From NCBI RefSeq assembly GCF_003610405.1, contig NZ_RAQC01000002.1, forward strand, positions 558,001-622,000: 64,000 nucleotides of DNA. Direction: 5' to 3'. Origin of the DNA: Microbacterium sp. AG238. GTDB taxonomy: Bacteria > Actinomycetota > Actinomycetes > Actinomycetales > Microbacteriaceae. Position numbers and translations under genes: made by a program. Below, in pieces: positions 1 to 8,205 of this stretch. The notes under the pieces are model-generated. The model was not told the origin of the DNA. It worked only from the letters and a program-made list of their open reading frames with translations, and made no database searches. Position 1 is the stretch's first letter; each line of letters begins with the position of its first letter.

Positions 1-3
1 CGG

Positions 4-318
4 GTGGAGCGCCGCGGCATGAGCATCATCGGGTCGGCCTTCGCTGATTGGCGGGAGGTGCGAGAGGAGTACGAGGAGGTGCGTCTCGCGGCGTACATGC
101 TCGCCGAGGAGGCGACGAACGGCGCGCTGCTGAACGCACGCGGCCGCGCGGCGGGGATCGACCCGGGCTCGCTGTTCATGGGAAACGAGCGCCGCGCCCG
201 CGCGTACGCCTCTCCCGAGCTCCTCGAGCACTGGGAGAAGCACCCGCGCGTCACGTACGCCGCCTACGAGCGGCAGTGGGTCCGCGAGCGTGAGGCCGAG
301 ATGGGGCTCGCGTCATGA
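4..318 (+). CDS. Hypothetical phage protein, charged helical
   Basis: I do not recognise this 104-residue protein. It is rich in Glu and Arg, with a helical-looking N-terminal half (around DWREVREEYEEVRLAAY). The GTG at 4 lies so close to the window edge that an upstream start cannot be excluded; the ATG at 19 would give 99 residues. Its stop overlaps the next start by 4 nt (ATGA at 315), so the two genes are translationally coupled and part of the early or accessory transcript of the prophage. Confidence 0.6.
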   Translation: MERRGMSIIGSAFADWREVREEYEEVRLAAYMLAEEATNGALLNARGRAAGIDPGSLFMGNERRARAYASPELLEHWEKHPRVTYAAYERQWVREREAEMGLAS

Positions 319-617
319 AGGCAGCATGCAAGTTCGGCTGCTGCACGCGCGAAGTCGCCGCCCTCCCCGACGGCGGATGGTCGCTGACCGACAAGGGCTG
401 GGTGCTCGACATCCGTCGTCAGGAGCACGTGCGCCGCGAGCGGGCAGCCGAGCTCGCGCGCATTGACCAGATGCACGCCGCAATCTACCGCGCGTGCGCC
501 GCCTGCGGACAGCTCGCGATCCGGCTCGACACGTTCGGACTGTGCAGCAAGACCACCGAAGTACATAACGTCCGCCGCGGCGGGCTCACATTTGCGCAGA
601 AAGCGAGATCAAGATGA
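315..617 (+). CDS. Small Cys-rich phage protein, probable zinc binder
   Basis: A 100-residue protein with paired cysteines near the N-terminus (CKFGCC) and a second pair in the middle (CAACGQ), plus a later single Cys; this spacing suggests a structural zinc site. The start ATG overlaps the upstream stop by 4 nt. Small zinc-ribbon proteins of this kind are common in actinophage early regions, but no family can be named and the function is unknown. Confidence 0.55.
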   Translation: MKAACKFGCCTREVAALPDGGWSLTDKGWVLDIRRQEHVRRERAAELARIDQMHAAIYRACAACGQLAIRLDTFGLCSKTTEVHNVRRGGLTFAQKARSR

Positions 618-625
618 GTTGTGGT

Positions 626-1135
626 TCACAGGCGCTGTTCGAACCAGCTCGTTCGCAGTTCGCCGCGCTGCCAATCGAGCAAGGTCTGCATAGCTTCCGC
701 TGCGATCTTGAGCGCCTCTCCTCGATGGGGCCCAGGCTCCTGCCGGGCGAACTCGCCAGCTTGACCGGCCAGATCCACCACCTCAGTCATCCGGATGCGC
801 TCCTTCGCGATCCATCTCGCGACAGGGAGATCGGCATCCGGGAGAAGCGCGTACGCCCGCACGAGCGACTCGTTTGCCTGGAAGCGAGCCGCGACTGCAT
901 TGGCCCACATCCCCGCATCAGCAGCGACGGCCGCCTCTTCGCCGAGAAGCTCGGTGAGCGCCAGGAGACCCTCGGCTCTGCGGTCCTCGGTCCGGTGTCG
1001 GTCGAGCTGCCTGATCTGCCGCACGACTACCAGCGCGGCGACACCGGCGGCCGCGATTGGGACCACTGCGCCGGTGAAGACAGCCCACGCGGCACTCAGC
1101 AGTTGGCCGCCAATGAGGGCTGCGATCTCGTCCAC
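626..1135 (-). CDS. Single-pass membrane protein on the opposite strand (moron-like)
   Basis: A 169-residue protein starting at GTG 1135. One strong transmembrane segment lies at about residues 10-40 (SAAWAVFTGAVVPIAAAG...VVV), followed by a basic stretch (RQIRQLDRHR) and a long soluble helical domain, suggesting a C-terminus on the cytoplasmic side. It is transcribed against its neighbours, as expected of a prophage moron expressed in the lysogen. An in-frame start further upstream at 1213 would add a poor Arg/Ser-rich leader and overlap the divergent gene, so I prefer 1135. Function unknown. Confidence 0.6.
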   Translation of the reverse strand: MDEIAALIGGQLLSAAWAVFTGAVVPIAAAGVAALVVVRQIRQLDRHRTEDRRAEGLLALTELLGEEAAVAADAGMWANAVAARFQANESLVRAYALLPDADLPVARWIAKERIRMTEVVDLAGQAGEFARQEPGPHRGEALKIAAEAMQTLLDWQRGELRTSWFEQRL

Positions 1136-1161
1136 CCCCGAACCGTATCGGGAATGTCGCG

Positions 1162-1514
1162 ATGAGCGCGATGCCGACGTTCGCGATGACGTACGTCGTC
1201 TACTGGCCGGCATCGCGAGTCCTGAAGGTGGGGCGTGCGTGGAAGTGGAGCCGCGTCGAGAAGCTCATGCGCGCCGGCGCCCACGTCATCGTCTGCGCCC
1301 GGAACACGGATGCCTCGTGGGAGCGCGAGGCGCTGCGCGTGCTGGCGCGCTGGTTCCCCCGGGCATTCACCGGATGGGACGACGCCGAGGCGGTGCTCGG
1401 CCGCGGCGGGAAGGGATGGACCGAATGCTTCACGGTCCACGAGCACGATCTGCAGTTCGCCCTCGACAAGTGCATCGAGGGCTTCGCGAGAGGGAACGAC
1501 CAGGGTGTCAATGA
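1162..1514 (+). CDS. GIY-YIG-like small protein, frame not closed cleanly
   Basis: The first about 115 residues (TYVVYWPASRVLKVGRA, then REALRVLARWFPRAF and GKGWTECFTV) resemble GIY-YIG-type endonuclease domains of phages: a Y-x-Y strand, a K-V-G strand and an Arg in the following helix. The literal reading frame stays open to 2160, but beyond about 1510 it is an Arg/Gly/Pro-rich shadow of the next gene. A natural TGA at 1512-1514, overlapping the next ATG, exists one frame over. Either the protein runs into the downstream gene or a single-base indel has removed the normal stop. The end given here is therefore inferred. Confidence 0.5.
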
Positions 1515-2170
1515 AGCAACGAATGATCAGCGCGGCCGACCTGGGACACCTCGACGAGGTGCCGCACGAGGCGAAGCCGCTCGCACTGTGGCTGTGGCTG
1601 AACCTCGACCCGCTGGGCCGGGGACCGATGGACCCGGCATGGATCGCACGGGAGACGTTCTCGACGCCGGACGACGTGCTCGATCACCTCGTCGCGCTGA
1701 TGGACGCCGACTTCCTGACGACGTATGTCGCGGGCGGCGCCGAGTGGCTGCTGCTGCTGCACCCGCTGCGGGTGGACATGCGCGGCGTCCGGATCTCGAC
1801 CCCGGAACCGCCGGCGCGGGATCGTCCATGGACGTCCGTGGCTGTGGGGCGGGGGAGCGCGGGCGGGCGCGAGCGAGCGCGGGAGCGGGCGAGGGCGCAG
1901 GTGCGGGCGGAGGCCGCCGCGCGGGCCGATGCGTGGGACGCGGTTGCGCAGGACCGCGAGGAGGAGCCTGTGCTGCCGGAGCGCCCGCTGATCCTGGATG
2001 CCCCGCCGATGTTCTGCGACGACCACATGCCGCACGGCGCCGGGAAGACGAAATGCGGACCCTGCCGGGATGCTCGCCTCAAGCGCGACGAATGGCTGCA
2101 GCGGCGGATCTACGAGGAAAAGCTCACCGCCCACTTCGAGCGAGTCGGCACCGACGATGAACCGTTCTGA
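1511..2170 (+). CDS. Winged-helix-like phage replication or early protein
   Basis: A 219-residue protein from ATG 1511 (an in-frame GTG at 1505 is an alternative). The N-terminal 90 residues (ALWLWLNLDPLGRGPMDPAWI, then STPDDVLDHLVALMDADFL) have the look of a phage replisome-organiser winged helix. A variable Arg/Ala-rich middle follows, then a C-terminal Cys cluster (MFCDDH, CGPCRDARLKRDEW) that could bind zinc. The stop overlaps the region of the next start (ATG 2157). A role in prophage DNA replication is an inference from domain feel and position. Confidence 0.55.
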   Translation: MKQRMISAADLGHLDEVPHEAKPLALWLWLNLDPLGRGPMDPAWIARETFSTPDDVLDHLVALMDADFLTTYVAGGAEWLLLLHPLRVDMRGVRISTPEPPARDRPWTSVAVGRGSAGGRERARERARAQVRAEAAARADAWDAVAQDREEEPVLPERPLILDAPPMFCDDHMPHGAGKTKCGPCRDARLKRDEWLQRRIYEEKLTAHFERVGTDDEPF

Positions 2171-2393
2171 ACGCGCGCTCGCCGCGATCGTCGACACCGA
2201 ACTGCGGCTGCGCCAGGAAGCGATCCAAGCCGCTGACGACCGGACACTGCGGCGCCTCCGCGAGGCCGGCCTTTACTTCCGGGCTATCGGCGAGGTCGCC
2301 GCTTACCAGCGACGCCAACGAGACGCCGCGCGCGCCACCGCCGCACTCATCGATATGCGCCACGAGATCGCAGACCCCGGGCGGACAGCATGA
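2157..2393 (+). CDS. Small helical phage protein
   Basis: A 78-residue protein of unknown function starting at ATG 2157, inside the last codons of the preceding gene. It is almost wholly alpha-helical and highly charged (ELRLRQEAIQAADDRTLRRL), without cysteines or membrane segments. Its stop overlaps an ATG at 2390, so it sits in a chain of coupled small early genes. Confidence 0.5.
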   Translation: MNRSERALAAIVDTELRLRQEAIQAADDRTLRRLREAGLYFRAIGEVAAYQRRQRDAARATAALIDMRHEIADPGRTA

Positions 2394-2464
2394 CCTCCGC
2401 CAGCAGGCGACAACACGAGCCGCGCATCGCCCGCCTCGACGACGGCGGCTCGTGGACGTCCTGA
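2390..2464 (+). CDS. Possible 24-residue ORF
   Basis: An ATG at 2390 overlaps the preceding stop (ATGA) and opens 24 codons ending SWTS before a TGA at 2462. A different frame just after it ends in DVLTKYIPF at 2484, so an indel or frameshift could join the two. Only the coupling supports it. Confidence 0.25.
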   Translation: MTSASRRQHEPRIARLDDGGSWTS

Positions 2465-2496
2465 CCAAGTACATCCCGTTCTGAGAGGAGCCTTGA

Positions 2497-3414
2497 ATGT
2501 CCGAACGATCCTGCGTGCTCGGATGCACGGTGCCTGACGTGCACTACGCCACGTGCGACTGGTACGGAGTTGAGAAGCGCCTCGTGCCCGCAAAGGCCGA
2601 GCTGCCGAACGCGCCAGAGGCGTGCAACGGATGCGCGCCGGCTGCCGCGCGCGATGGCGTGCTGATCTGCGACCGCTGCTATCGCCGGATGCGTGGACAC
2701 CTCGAGAACGCGGCGGACCTCGTCGGACGTATGCGATCGCTTGCGGACCCGCGGAGGGCGACGGTCTACGACTCGGTCCGCGTCTCATCCGGGATGCTCG
2801 CTGAGTCGCCCGCGCCTACACCGGCCGATCTGATCGACGCTTCCGAAGACGTGATGCGATCGCTGCGCGCATGGGCCGTGTTCGTCGACCCGCGGTCGGG
2901 AATCGTCGGCGGGATGCCCGCCGGCGCCGGCTCACTCGCGGCATACGACTACGCTCGCAGCTGCGCGAACGTGATCCTCGGTGACTTCGACCAGATCGCG
3001 AACGACGCCGACAACGTCAAGCAGCTCGCCGAGGCCGTGCTCGTGCGGCATCCGGTCGACGACGAGGGTGTGCGCCCGTTCTGGTCGATCATCGACGCGG
3101 TGGGTCGCTACCGCCTCGAGCGCCCGGATGCTGCGCACGTCGTTGACGCGGACGCCGACGAGGCGCTCGAAGTGTCGGCTGTCGCCGAGTGGCGGGACCG
3201 GCTGATCACGAAGGACGAGGCGGCCCGGGCGAAGTACGCCGGGTCTGAGCGGACGCTCAGGCGCTGGCGAGAGCGCGAAGGGCTCGTGCCGCGCGCGATC
3301 ACGCAGGGGCCGATGGGGCGAGTGACGTGGTTCCGTGAATCGGAGGTGCTCGCACTCCGCGAGACTATGCGCGCTCGCGTCGGCCGCCCTACCGCAGGGA
3401 GGTCGCGCAACTAG
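2497..3414 (+). CDS. Zinc-finger plus HTH phage protein
   Basis: A 305-residue protein with a good ribosome binding site (GAGAGGAG at 2482-2489). The N-terminus has a Cys-rich module (C6, C10, C20, then CNGC and CDRCY) suggesting one or two zinc sites. The C-terminal 60 residues (ITKDEAARAKYAGSERTLRRW through VTWFRESEVLALRE) look like a MerR/excisionase-type winged helix, with an HTH followed by a beta wing. A DNA-binding role in the early region is likely. The specific function is unknown. Confidence 0.6.
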   Translation: MSERSCVLGCTVPDVHYATCDWYGVEKRLVPAKAELPNAPEACNGCAPAAARDGVLICDRCYRRMRGHLENAADLVGRMRSLADPRRATVYDSVRVSSGMLAESPAPTPADLIDASEDVMRSLRAWAVFVDPRSGIVGGMPAGAGSLAAYDYARSCANVILGDFDQIANDADNVKQLAEAVLVRHPVDDEGVRPFWSIIDAVGRYRLERPDAAHVVDADADEALEVSAVAEWRDRLITKDEAARAKYAGSERTLRRWREREGLVPRAITQGPMGRVTWFRESEVLALRETMRARVGRPTAGRSRN

Positions 3415-3453
3415 GCCGTCCGAACGAGCGTTCCAACCGCACTGATTTGGGCT

Positions 3454-5214
3454 GTGCAAGCCGCTAACGTCATCCGCATGGTCTCGGGGCGAAGAATCAA
3501 AGCAGATAGGCGTGCGCGCGCGGCAAGCGGCTCCGCACCTAAGACGACATCGGGGCACGAACCCGTCGACCCCGATATCCAACGCGCAACATCACTGTCG
3601 ATCAACGACCTGCTCGGGGTCGCCCCTGGCGCCCTCGTGTCCCGGTTGGAGGCGCGATCCGTTGCACGATCAGTGCTGATGTCGGAAGCCGGACGCGTTC
3701 CACCCGTCGCCTGGCGGGGCGGTTTTGCAGTCGCTGTCGGGGACATGGCGCTGGATCGAATGGGCGCGCCGTGGTTCTGGGAGGAGACGACTGCGGCTAC
3801 CTCCACCACAAGAGTGTGGCTGTCCGAGTTGCGGGAGGGGCTCGATGTCTACGCCCGCATAGTCTGGTGCCTGCGGTTCGGATACACCTACGCGGCGGCC
3901 GCACTCGCTAGGCGGTACATCGAACGATGGACCTATAACATCGCCTTTTCTCACGAATTTGAGCGGGTGCCGGGATCCTCAGACGCTCAGTATCTGCGTG
4001 ATGCCTGGGCTCATCAGCCGTCGCACCTCGTCGACCGAGACGTTCCAGCCGACTATGGCGCGCTCTCCGAGTTCCTTCACGGGCGGCCGGCCGCGATGGG
4101 ATCGAGAACTGTCGCGGCAAGCCTCACTCCTCAGTCTGCCGAGCGGTGCCATATCGACGACTTCATCGCTCGAGCCGCAGTCGTCCCGCTGAACCAAGTC
4201 CGCGTCTGCATCAGCTTGCTCGGGAAGGAGCAGGGGGTCTCAGCGAAGGATCTGCATTCCTTGCTCCTGTGTCCGATCTCGGGTTTCGACGACGACGTGC
4301 CTGAACCTTCGTTCTTCAGTGTGTTGTACGAGCCGCCAGATTATGACTTCGTGATGTCGGAACGGTCCAGCACGCTGACTGGCTGGGGGCAGACCTACAG
4401 GCGAGTGATTGCTCGTCATCGAGACGACGAGTCTATTGACTTGAGAAAGTTCCATGCGTGGATGTCTCTCGAGGAGCGGTGGGCTCGGAGTGGAGATGAG
4501 GCGCGCCGAGCGTTCGCGCGTGAACGGATCGTCACCGGTGGCGCGTTCGATCCGGCTGTCCTACGTGCCAAGCTCGAGCGATTCCGAGCCATCACTGAAC
4601 TCACTGATCTGCTGGGTGTTGCGACTCGCTCGCAGCATCGAGAGAGGGCTGCAGCCCTCAGAGCGGCAGCTGCAGCGATGGAATCTGCTTGGGTCTTGTG
4701 GCTTCAGGATGTCGACGACTCGATGACGTGCGTGCGCGGCGTGATCGAATCTGTCGCTCGCGCACGGACACATCGGTTGAAGCCGGCGCGCGCTCGACGC
4801 ATGGAGATGCAACGGGTCGCGCCCTCACCGTCTCGCTGGGTAGACGCCGCTGGTTGGGGCAGACTGAGTGTCTTCGTTCGATCGTTGAGTGAGCTGGCCC
4901 ACGTTCAGGAACGATCGCGGCACGGGTCCTCCCGAGTGCTGCTCACAGTTCTTCAAGAAAACCCTTACGTGCCGAACGCGCCTCAGACCGCGCGCGGGCA
5001 CGCCTTGGAGAAGGTTCAGATGCTAATCGCCCACGAGGCGATCGCATCTCTAGCGGAGACGCACCCACAGCTCGCCGAGAACTTCCGTGCACGTGTGGTC
5101 CAGGAGACGGAGGCAGAGAGCGAGGCTGCCGTATCGGACTGGCTGGCCCGCGTGTTCGAGGCGAGAGAGTTCGACTTTGGGCCGAGCGACGTCGCCCGGT
5201 TGAAGGATGAATAG
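3454..5214 (+). CDS. Large cargo protein of unknown function, low-GC block
   Basis: A 586-residue protein that I do not recognise. GTG 3454 and ATG 3478 (MVSGRRIKADRR) are both possible starts and neither has a convincing ribosome binding site, so it may be read from a leaderless transcript. It is soluble and mostly helical, with a region (YTYAAAALARRYIERWTYN, then DYGALSEFLHGR) reminiscent of uncharacterised proteins with an LSEF-HG motif. Codon use is visibly less GC-biased than in the structural genes, and it lies apart from the packaging genes. That suggests accessory cargo, possibly defence-related, but this is inference only. Confidence 0.6.
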   Translation: MQAANVIRMVSGRRIKADRRARAASGSAPKTTSGHEPVDPDIQRATSLSINDLLGVAPGALVSRLEARSVARSVLMSEAGRVPPVAWRGGFAVAVGDMALDRMGAPWFWEETTAATSTTRVWLSELREGLDVYARIVWCLRFGYTYAAAALARRYIERWTYNIAFSHEFERVPGSSDAQYLRDAWAHQPSHLVDRDVPADYGALSEFLHGRPAAMGSRTVAASLTPQSAERCHIDDFIARAAVVPLNQVRVCISLLGKEQGVSAKDLHSLLLCPISGFDDDVPEPSFFSVLYEPPDYDFVMSERSSTLTGWGQTYRRVIARHRDDESIDLRKFHAWMSLEERWARSGDEARRAFARERIVTGGAFDPAVLRAKLERFRAITELTDLLGVATRSQHRERAAALRAAAAAMESAWVLWLQDVDDSMTCVRGVIESVARARTHRLKPARARRMEMQRVAPSPSRWVDAAGWGRLSVFVRSLSELAHVQERSRHGSSRVLLTVLQENPYVPNAPQTARGHALEKVQMLIAHEAIASLAETHPQLAENFRARVVQETEAESEAAVSDWLARVFEAREFDFGPSDVARLKDE

Positions 5215-5359
5215 ACGCCGTGTGCCGCCTGCCGATGTGGCGGAAACGCGACGGCTCCGAGAGTACTGACGTCTCATTGCGCGAGCGGTGCGGTGGCTTG
5301 CGTGAACCGTCGCGGTCCGGTTGAGTCGCGACTCGCTTGGCGCCTGGTAGCGTGATGGC

Positions 5360-5755
5360 GTGCCGGGGGGACAAGGTGGATCGGGTGCTCGTGACGTCGC
5401 GAGTACGGTTTCGTGGACCCCGCCGCCCATTGAGGAGTGCTGGGTCGAGCCAGCCGACGTCATGCAGGTCGACGAAGTCAACCGCATCGTCACTAGGAGA
5501 GTCGAGTGGGATGGCCAGCTCGTCGACTATGCCATCGTCTGGACGCGCTGCGGTTCGGACGGCGAGTACGTCGAGCAGGTCTGCATCGATTGCCGTCACG
5601 GAACGGTTCACCGACACGATGGCTACCCGCACGACGAGAATAAAAAGCGCGTCATACGCGCTATCTACTCTCAGGAAGACGTGCAAGAATCGTTCCGTTC
5701 TTCGTTCGACGAAGTGTACGACGCCTACGAGGCGTCACTTGAGGAGATGTCATGA
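5360..5755 (+). CDS. Small acidic protein, first of a coupled pair
   Basis: A 131-residue protein (GTG 5360), or 97 residues from ATG 5463 where the conserved-looking part begins (MQVDEVNRIVTRRVEWDGQ). It has a beta-rich core (VDYAIVWTRCGSDGEYVEQV), a Cys-x2-Cys in CIDCRHGTVHRHDGY and an acidic helical tail. The shape is like small single-domain proteins sometimes found as half of toxin-antitoxin pairs, but I cannot assign a family. Its stop overlaps the next start (ATGA at 5752). Confidence 0.5.
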   Translation: MPGGQGGSGARDVASTVSWTPPPIEECWVEPADVMQVDEVNRIVTRRVEWDGQLVDYAIVWTRCGSDGEYVEQVCIDCRHGTVHRHDGYPHDENKKRVIRAIYSQEDVQESFRSSFDEVYDAYEASLEEMS

Positions 5756-6171
5756 CTCCGGGATCTGTCGGTATGGACCGTCATTCGGCGGCTCGACGGG
5801 TGATGAAGTCCATCGCGGTCGGACCGCGACGCGTGAACCTTCCTTACGCCGCACCTGACGGCACGCGTCCGCTCGTTGTGGCTACCCCAAACGAGCACAT
5901 CAGTGCGGTCATTGCGCGCGTCGCCGCTGCTGGCGGGGCTGCCAACGTCGCTCTGGCAGAGGCGCGCAAGTTCGTCGTGTTCGTGATGCGTAGCGAAGAC
6001 GAGGATGTCCCTGACGCTCCAGGTGAGATCAGTGAGGACGTCAACGAGGACATGTCGATGGGGATGCTGCTGCTGAGAGCCAGCCGCCGCGGGCGCAAGA
6101 CCAGCTACCGCTTACGGAGTGGCGCGACGATTGCATCACCTCTGAGCGAGCAGTTCGCCTACGCGTCGTAG
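5752..6171 (+). CDS. Hypothetical protein, second of a coupled pair
   Basis: A 139-residue protein coupled by a 4-nt overlap to the preceding gene. It has a beta-strand-rich middle (RPLVVATPNEHISAVIARV, KFVVFVMRSEDEDVPD) and an acidic loop (EDVNEDMSMG). No membrane segment or known motif is visible. The coupling implies joint function with its partner. A toxin-antitoxin or immunity pair carried as prophage cargo is one possibility. Confidence 0.45.
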   Translation: MTPGSVGMDRHSAARRVMKSIAVGPRRVNLPYAAPDGTRPLVVATPNEHISAVIARVAAAGGAANVALAEARKFVVFVMRSEDEDVPDAPGEISEDVNEDMSMGMLLLRASRRGRKTSYRLRSGATIASPLSEQFAYAS

Positions 6172-6634
6172 GGTCGTGGCTGGCATTGAGCGAGGGCTTG
6201 CTGGGGACCGCTGTCCACGCCCCGCTTCAGGCCAGCGCCCGAGGGTGACTTCGATACCCGACACGCCGTGGAGAGTTGCTCTGAAAACTTGGCCTGTTTC
6301 GCTGATAGGCTGTGCCTCGCACAAGAACTATGTCCGAAAGCCTCACCCTAACGGGTGGGGCTTTCGGCGTTCTCGGGGTCGCGCTCGTCTCTCGCGCATC
6401 GGGCGCGGCCCTGCCTGATCTTCCGGTCCGACTGGCCGGGATCTCGCCTAACCGTTCACGCAACGCTTGCATCTTCAGCCAGACGGCGCCCGGCCGCCCC
6501 AGGGGTGGAGCCGAGTAGCGCTGATCATCTTGCATCGGGGGCGATCGCGGACGCGTGAGGCGCGGTCGTGCATAGGTGAGCGCCCGCGTGTACCGTCCGC
6601 GGACGCTCACGGGCAACGTGTCGGAGGTGTCGCG
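6172..6634 (+). other. Intergenic stretch between cargo block and HNH gene
   Basis: This 463-nt gap holds one strong hairpin (6334-6367) that should end transcription of the cargo block. I see no convincing gene. Promoters for the HNH and packaging genes probably lie in its second half, but I cannot point to a clear -35/-10 pair. Confidence 0.5.
6334..6367 (+). terminator. Intrinsic-terminator hairpin
   Basis: A 15-bp stem (CCGAAAGCCTCACCC pairing with GGGTGGGGCTTTCGG, one G-U pair) closes a 4-nt TAAC loop. It lies downstream of the 5360-6171 gene pair and isolates it from the packaging genes. No long U-tract follows, which is usual in high-GC actinobacteria. Confidence 0.7.
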
Positions 6635-6946
6635 GTGAGCAGCCGATCCGTTCGAGACGGCAAAGGCCACCGCGCCTACCGGCGCAAGCAGGCTGCGCTG
6701 AAGCGGCGCACCGCGCGCGAGAACCTTCCCTGCGGGTACGGTTCCCCGACGCGCGAGGGCTGTGGCCAGCCAATCGACACGACGCTACCGAAAAGCGAGC
6801 GGATGTCGTTCACCGCCGACCATCCGGAAGCTCTCGAAAACGGCGGTCATCTCACGCGGCAGGACCTCGTACCCATGCACCGCAGCTGCAACAGCCGGAA
6901 GGGCGATAACGCCCCAATCGACATCTCAGCCTTCGCGGCGAGCTAG
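6635..6946 (+). CDS. HNH endonuclease
   Basis: A 103-residue HNH nuclease. GTG 6635 is preceded by GGAGG, which decides the start. A Lys/Arg-rich N-terminus leads into a treble-clef with Cys pairs (CGYGSPTREGCGQ), then the DHPEAL and LVPMHRSCNSRKGD motifs, the latter with the second Cys and the final metal-binding residues. Phage HNH proteins beside the terminase work with the large terminase in genome cleavage and packaging in cos and many HK97-like phages. Its place about 900 bp before the small terminase fits that role. Confidence 0.8.
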   Translation: MSSRSVRDGKGHRAYRRKQAALKRRTARENLPCGYGSPTREGCGQPIDTTLPKSERMSFTADHPEALENGGHLTRQDLVPMHRSCNSRKGDNAPIDISAFAAS

Positions 6947-7084
6947 AAGGCGGCCGGGCGCCATACGATCATCGGCAGCTTCCTCGGCTGCGATCGTGCT
7001 CGCCCAAGCAGAAGATGTGAAGGTCCGTTCCACGTCGACTAAGCCGGCTGCTGCAGCGTGACACGGGGGCACTTGCCCGGCATC

Positions 7085-7657
7085 TCAATCCAGGATCCAG
7101 ATGATTGCTTCGCGTTCGTCTCCGTGCTCGTCCTCGTAGACCACGTTCGCCATCGCGTCGTTCATCCAGGGCAAGAGGTGGTTGCCGGAGCGAAGTTTTC
7201 GGGCCCGGATCGAGACAGATCCTCCTGGAGCGAGCCGCACAGGGAAGCTTGGCTCCTCCCACTCGAATGGCCAGTACGGTCCAGATGGCACGATCCCCTC
7301 GACAGTGACGGTTTCTCCGGTCTGGTTCCTCAGCTCCCAGAAGCGCGCTTCACTAGCAGGGCCGAGAACCCAACCGTCATAGTCCTGGTGTCGTTTTTCA
7401 TGCGCTTCGTCGGCTGGGTCGCTTTTCGCAGCGGCGGTCGCCAGCCGCACTGCCTCCTCGATCTCTGAGTCGAGGCGACGCTGAGTTGTGACCCGGAGTG
7501 AGCGTAGAGCGTTCCAGCTCCGTCCGACGGTTGCGCGCAGCCTCCGTATCTGACGCTTCCCCCAGGGTGTGAGGTAGGCACTGAAACTCACGACAAGGGC
7601 CACGATCAAGGCGGATGCGACCTGAACCCCCAGATCCGTAGCCCAACTGCTCACCAT
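7085..7657 (-). CDS. Membrane-anchored protein, moron-like
   Basis: A 190-residue protein starting at ATG 7657 (MVSSWATDLGVQ). One transmembrane helix lies at about residues 10-28 (VASALIVALVVSFSAYL), followed by a basic helical stretch and a C-terminal beta-rich domain (TGETVTVEGIVPSGPYWPF, VRLAPGGSVSIRARKL). It is on the opposite strand between the HNH gene and the terminase genes, so it has its own promoter. Lysogen-expressed surface or immunity proteins have this layout; the function is unknown. Confidence 0.6.
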   Translation of the reverse strand: MVSSWATDLGVQVASALIVALVVSFSAYLTPWGKRQIRRLRATVGRSWNALRSLRVTTQRRLDSEIEEAVRLATAAAKSDPADEAHEKRHQDYDGWVLGPASEARFWELRNQTGETVTVEGIVPSGPYWPFEWEEPSFPVRLAPGGSVSIRARKLRSGNHLLPWMNDAMANVVYEDEHGDEREAIIWILD

Positions 7658-7812
7658 GCCGTTCAAGTTATCTGCTCGAGCCCTCCGGCCGGTGCTGCGA
7701 CGGGCCCGAGAAATCCAGTGACGCGGGTTGACTGCCCACCTCCCGCACGGTCCGGGCAGCTCTCTCCGCGGGGGTAATACGCAGTGTGGGGGAATTCGAG
7801 GAGGTGGGGTGA

Positions 7813-8205
7813 ATGGGGCGACCCAAGGCCCCTTGCGGTACGGACGCTGCGTACCGTCGACACCTCCGTGAGGGAACCCCAGTCGACGAGGCCTGCCAGA
7901 TCGCGCACACCGAGGCCGGCCGCCGATACCGACAGTCCGCACCGACACCGCCCGCCGCGTCGAATGAGGAGCCGATCGCCGCCGAGGAGACGGCGGTGGA
8001 TGACTTACAGCTGATCGTCGACACCCTTCGCATCGCGTTGAAGGAAACCGTCAAGAAGGACCCGACCAAGATCGCGCCCATCGCCCGGGAGCTCCGGTAC
8101 GCGGTCGAAGCGGCGCGCGGGCCGGTCGAAGCGCCGAAGGAGATGACCCTTGCCGAGCAACTCGCCGAAGCCCGAGCAGCTCGGGCTGCAAGAGCCGCGG
8201 GTTAG
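7813..8205 (+). CDS. Phage terminase small subunit-like protein
   Basis: A 130-residue protein with a strong ribosome binding site (GAGGAGGTGGGG) before ATG 7813. A short basic N-terminus (MGRPKAPCGTDAAYRRHLREG) precedes a helical C-terminal part (LQLIVDTLRIALKETVKKD, REL-YAVEAA). It lies immediately upstream of, and overlaps, the large terminase, the usual place for the DNA-recognising small subunit. The assignment rests mostly on position and size. Confidence 0.65.
   Translation: MGRPKAPCGTDAAYRRHLREGTPVDEACQIAHTEAGRRYRQSAPTPPAASNEEPIAAEETAVDDLQLIVDTLRIALKETVKKDPTKIAPIARELRYAVEAARGPVEAPKEMTLAEQLAEARAARAARAAG

Noticed and set aside
6227..6670. Minus-strand open frame with a protein-like stretch (GAVWLKMQALRERLGEIP)
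   Set aside because: It reads straight through the hairpin at 6334-6367 and its ends are Arg/Pro/Ser-rich; no ribosome binding site.
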